From Coix lacryma-jobi var. lacryma-jobi (taxonomy: Eukaryota; Streptophyta; Magnoliopsida; Poales; Poaceae), in contig CM019822.1 in NCBI GenBank assembly GCA_009763385.1, positions 24,856,842 to 24,920,841 on the forward strand: 64,000 nucleotides of DNA. Direction: 5' to 3'. Both the position numbers and the translations under genes were made by a program. Positions 63,401 through 64,000 of this stretch are shown one piece after another. The notes under the pieces were generated by a model. That model worked only from the letters and a program-made list of their open reading frames with translations, did no database searches and was not told the origin of the DNA. Position 1 is the stretch's first letter. The number at the start of each line of letters is the position of its first letter.

Positions 63401-63773
63401 CATCATCTTCAGCGAGTGTGTCTTCTGCACTTGCCTCTTCTTCACCTTCCCCCATTGCAGAATCACCAAAGTCACCGTATTGAGCAATAATGTCATCGTC
63501 AGGGTCCAATTGTTCTTCTTCACCTTCTTCCATCATAACCCTAGTTTCTCCATGCTTCGTCCAACAACTACAGTTTTGCATGAAACCCGACTTGAACAAG
63601 TGTGAGTGAAGACTCCTTGAGCTAGAATATTCCGTTGAATTATTACAAAGGGCACATGGGCAGCACATAAAACCATTCCGCTTGTTTGCCTCAGCCACTC
63701 TTAAAAAATAATTCACGCCATCAATGAACTCTTTTGAGCGACGATCGACATTGTACATCCAGTGACGTGTCAT
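60405..63773 (-). pseudogene. CACTA-2 tnp2-type transposase, complete domains, two in-frame stops
   Basis: The ATG at 63773 (MTRHWMYNVDRRSKEF) directly follows an acceptor-like TATAATGCAG. Domains in order: transposase-associated zinc-like motif (CCPCALCNN, SHLFKSGF); acidic linker; tnp2 domain (KIHACPNDCILYHG, CPVCNASRY, RFALSTNGMNPLG, STWPVTLCIYNLPPWLC, WKKKSIFWELPY, IDVMHLTKNLCVNLLGF); DUF4218 (FPPSFFNIMTHLLVHLVKEI); DUF4216 (VPLFRCQWVKTTG); stop at 60405. Two TGA codons at 62442-62444 and 62088-62090 stand where the family has Trp; all three pieces are in one frame with no indel. About 1120 codons, the normal size. It cuts the element at its CACTA ends. Only two G-to-A changes separate it from an uninterrupted frame. 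Confidence 0.93.
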
Positions 63774-64000
63774 CGTCTGCATTATATGACATATCACATA
63801 ATTATATCTCTCATTCTTATAAAAATTTTCTAGCTCAAATTTATAAACAAGTTCATGACACCCAAATTTAGTAAGCATCACTGGTGGCATATAAGTAGTA
63901 GCAGTTGAACTTATCTAATTAATTATTATATCAAGATAACAACCTAATCCACTTGGCCACAACCAAAGCAACTAACAACACCTGCACATTTTTCCCACAT
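63774..64000 (-). other. Upstream intron or leader of the CACTA-2 transposase
   Basis: AT-rich sequence right of the transposase ATG with an acceptor-like end. By analogy to CACTA-1 the promoter and right subterminal repeats should lie beyond the window. Confidence 0.45.

Larger units (their letters stand above)
53297..64000 (-). mobile_element. CACTA-2: En/Spm-type transposon, left end to window edge
   Basis: The left end CACTACTGGAGAACAGGCC (preceded by AAT) differs by one base from the mini-CACTA ends. Left subterminal TTTAGYCCCGGTTGG-type palindromes follow, then the accessory gene (53835-57848), leader and TATA (58800-59755), an internal palindrome (59767-59802), and the transposase (60405-63773), all on the minus strand. 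The right end is beyond 64000. Both genes have a few in-frame stops, but domains are otherwise complete, so this is a recently disabled autonomous-type copy. Confidence 0.9.

Overview
The window is a repeat-dominated piece of a grass nuclear genome, probably Andropogoneae (sorghum, sugarcane or Miscanthus type). This is inferred from the mix of large Sirevirus-type Ty1/copia elements, CACTA (En/Spm) transposons, Tourist- and Stowaway-type MITEs, long Gypsy-type solo LTRs, and GC-rich host genes with GT-AG introns. The species is not proven. Only two host genes can be supported. One is an NFD6-like small organelle-targeted protein (5365-5737, minus). The other is a small PHD-type zinc-finger protein (31052-31558, plus).

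Layout, left to right. 1-2858 holds the 5' LTR and gag of copia A (minus, cut by the window edge). 2859-8510 holds the NFD6-like gene, unassigned DNA, a minisatellite and nested MITEs. 8511-28405 is CACTA-1, a 19.9-kb transposon with a 3-bp ATG target duplication; a Gypsy-type solo LTR (9030-13212) and copia B (13603-23605, minus) are inserted in two exons of its C48-protease accessory gene, and its transposase gene at the right is truncated. 28406-35275 holds microsatellites, the PHD gene, several MITEs and a compound mini-CACTA (33487-34557). 35276-52870 is copia C, a complete 17.6-kb Sirevirus (plus, TSD CTGAC) with gag, pol and an env-like third gene; a 603-bp mini-CACTA sits in its 5' LTR and a 3.5-kb solo LTR splits its env-like gene. 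52969-53203 is a Stowaway MITE. 53297 to the window end is CACTA-2, with an accessory gene (Ptta/En/Spm domain, DUF8039-like domain, C48 protease domain) and a nearly complete tnp2-type transposase.

The genes divide by element. Each copia carries gag (coat, two zinc knuckles, coiled coil) and pol (protease, integrase, reverse transcriptase, RNase H). Each CACTA carries two genes, both on the minus strand. The transposase promoter of CACTA-1 abuts the right subterminal repeats, and in both elements the accessory gene has its own TATA box beside an internal copy of the same subterminal motif. The mini-CACTA elements share the CACTA-2 terminal sequence, so CACTA-2 is the probable source of their transposase. 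Nearly all element genes are broken, and most in-frame stops are explained by C-to-T change. Target duplications allow the insertion order to be read directly.

The points most worth following up are: apparent spliced acidic mini-genes inside both solo LTRs; internal subterminal repeats at accessory-gene promoters in two CACTA lineages; tRNA-derived A/B boxes in the mini-CACTA family; a telomere-type repeat block inside CACTA-2; and a conserved splice-acceptor-like sequence at the gag/pol junction of two Sireviruses.
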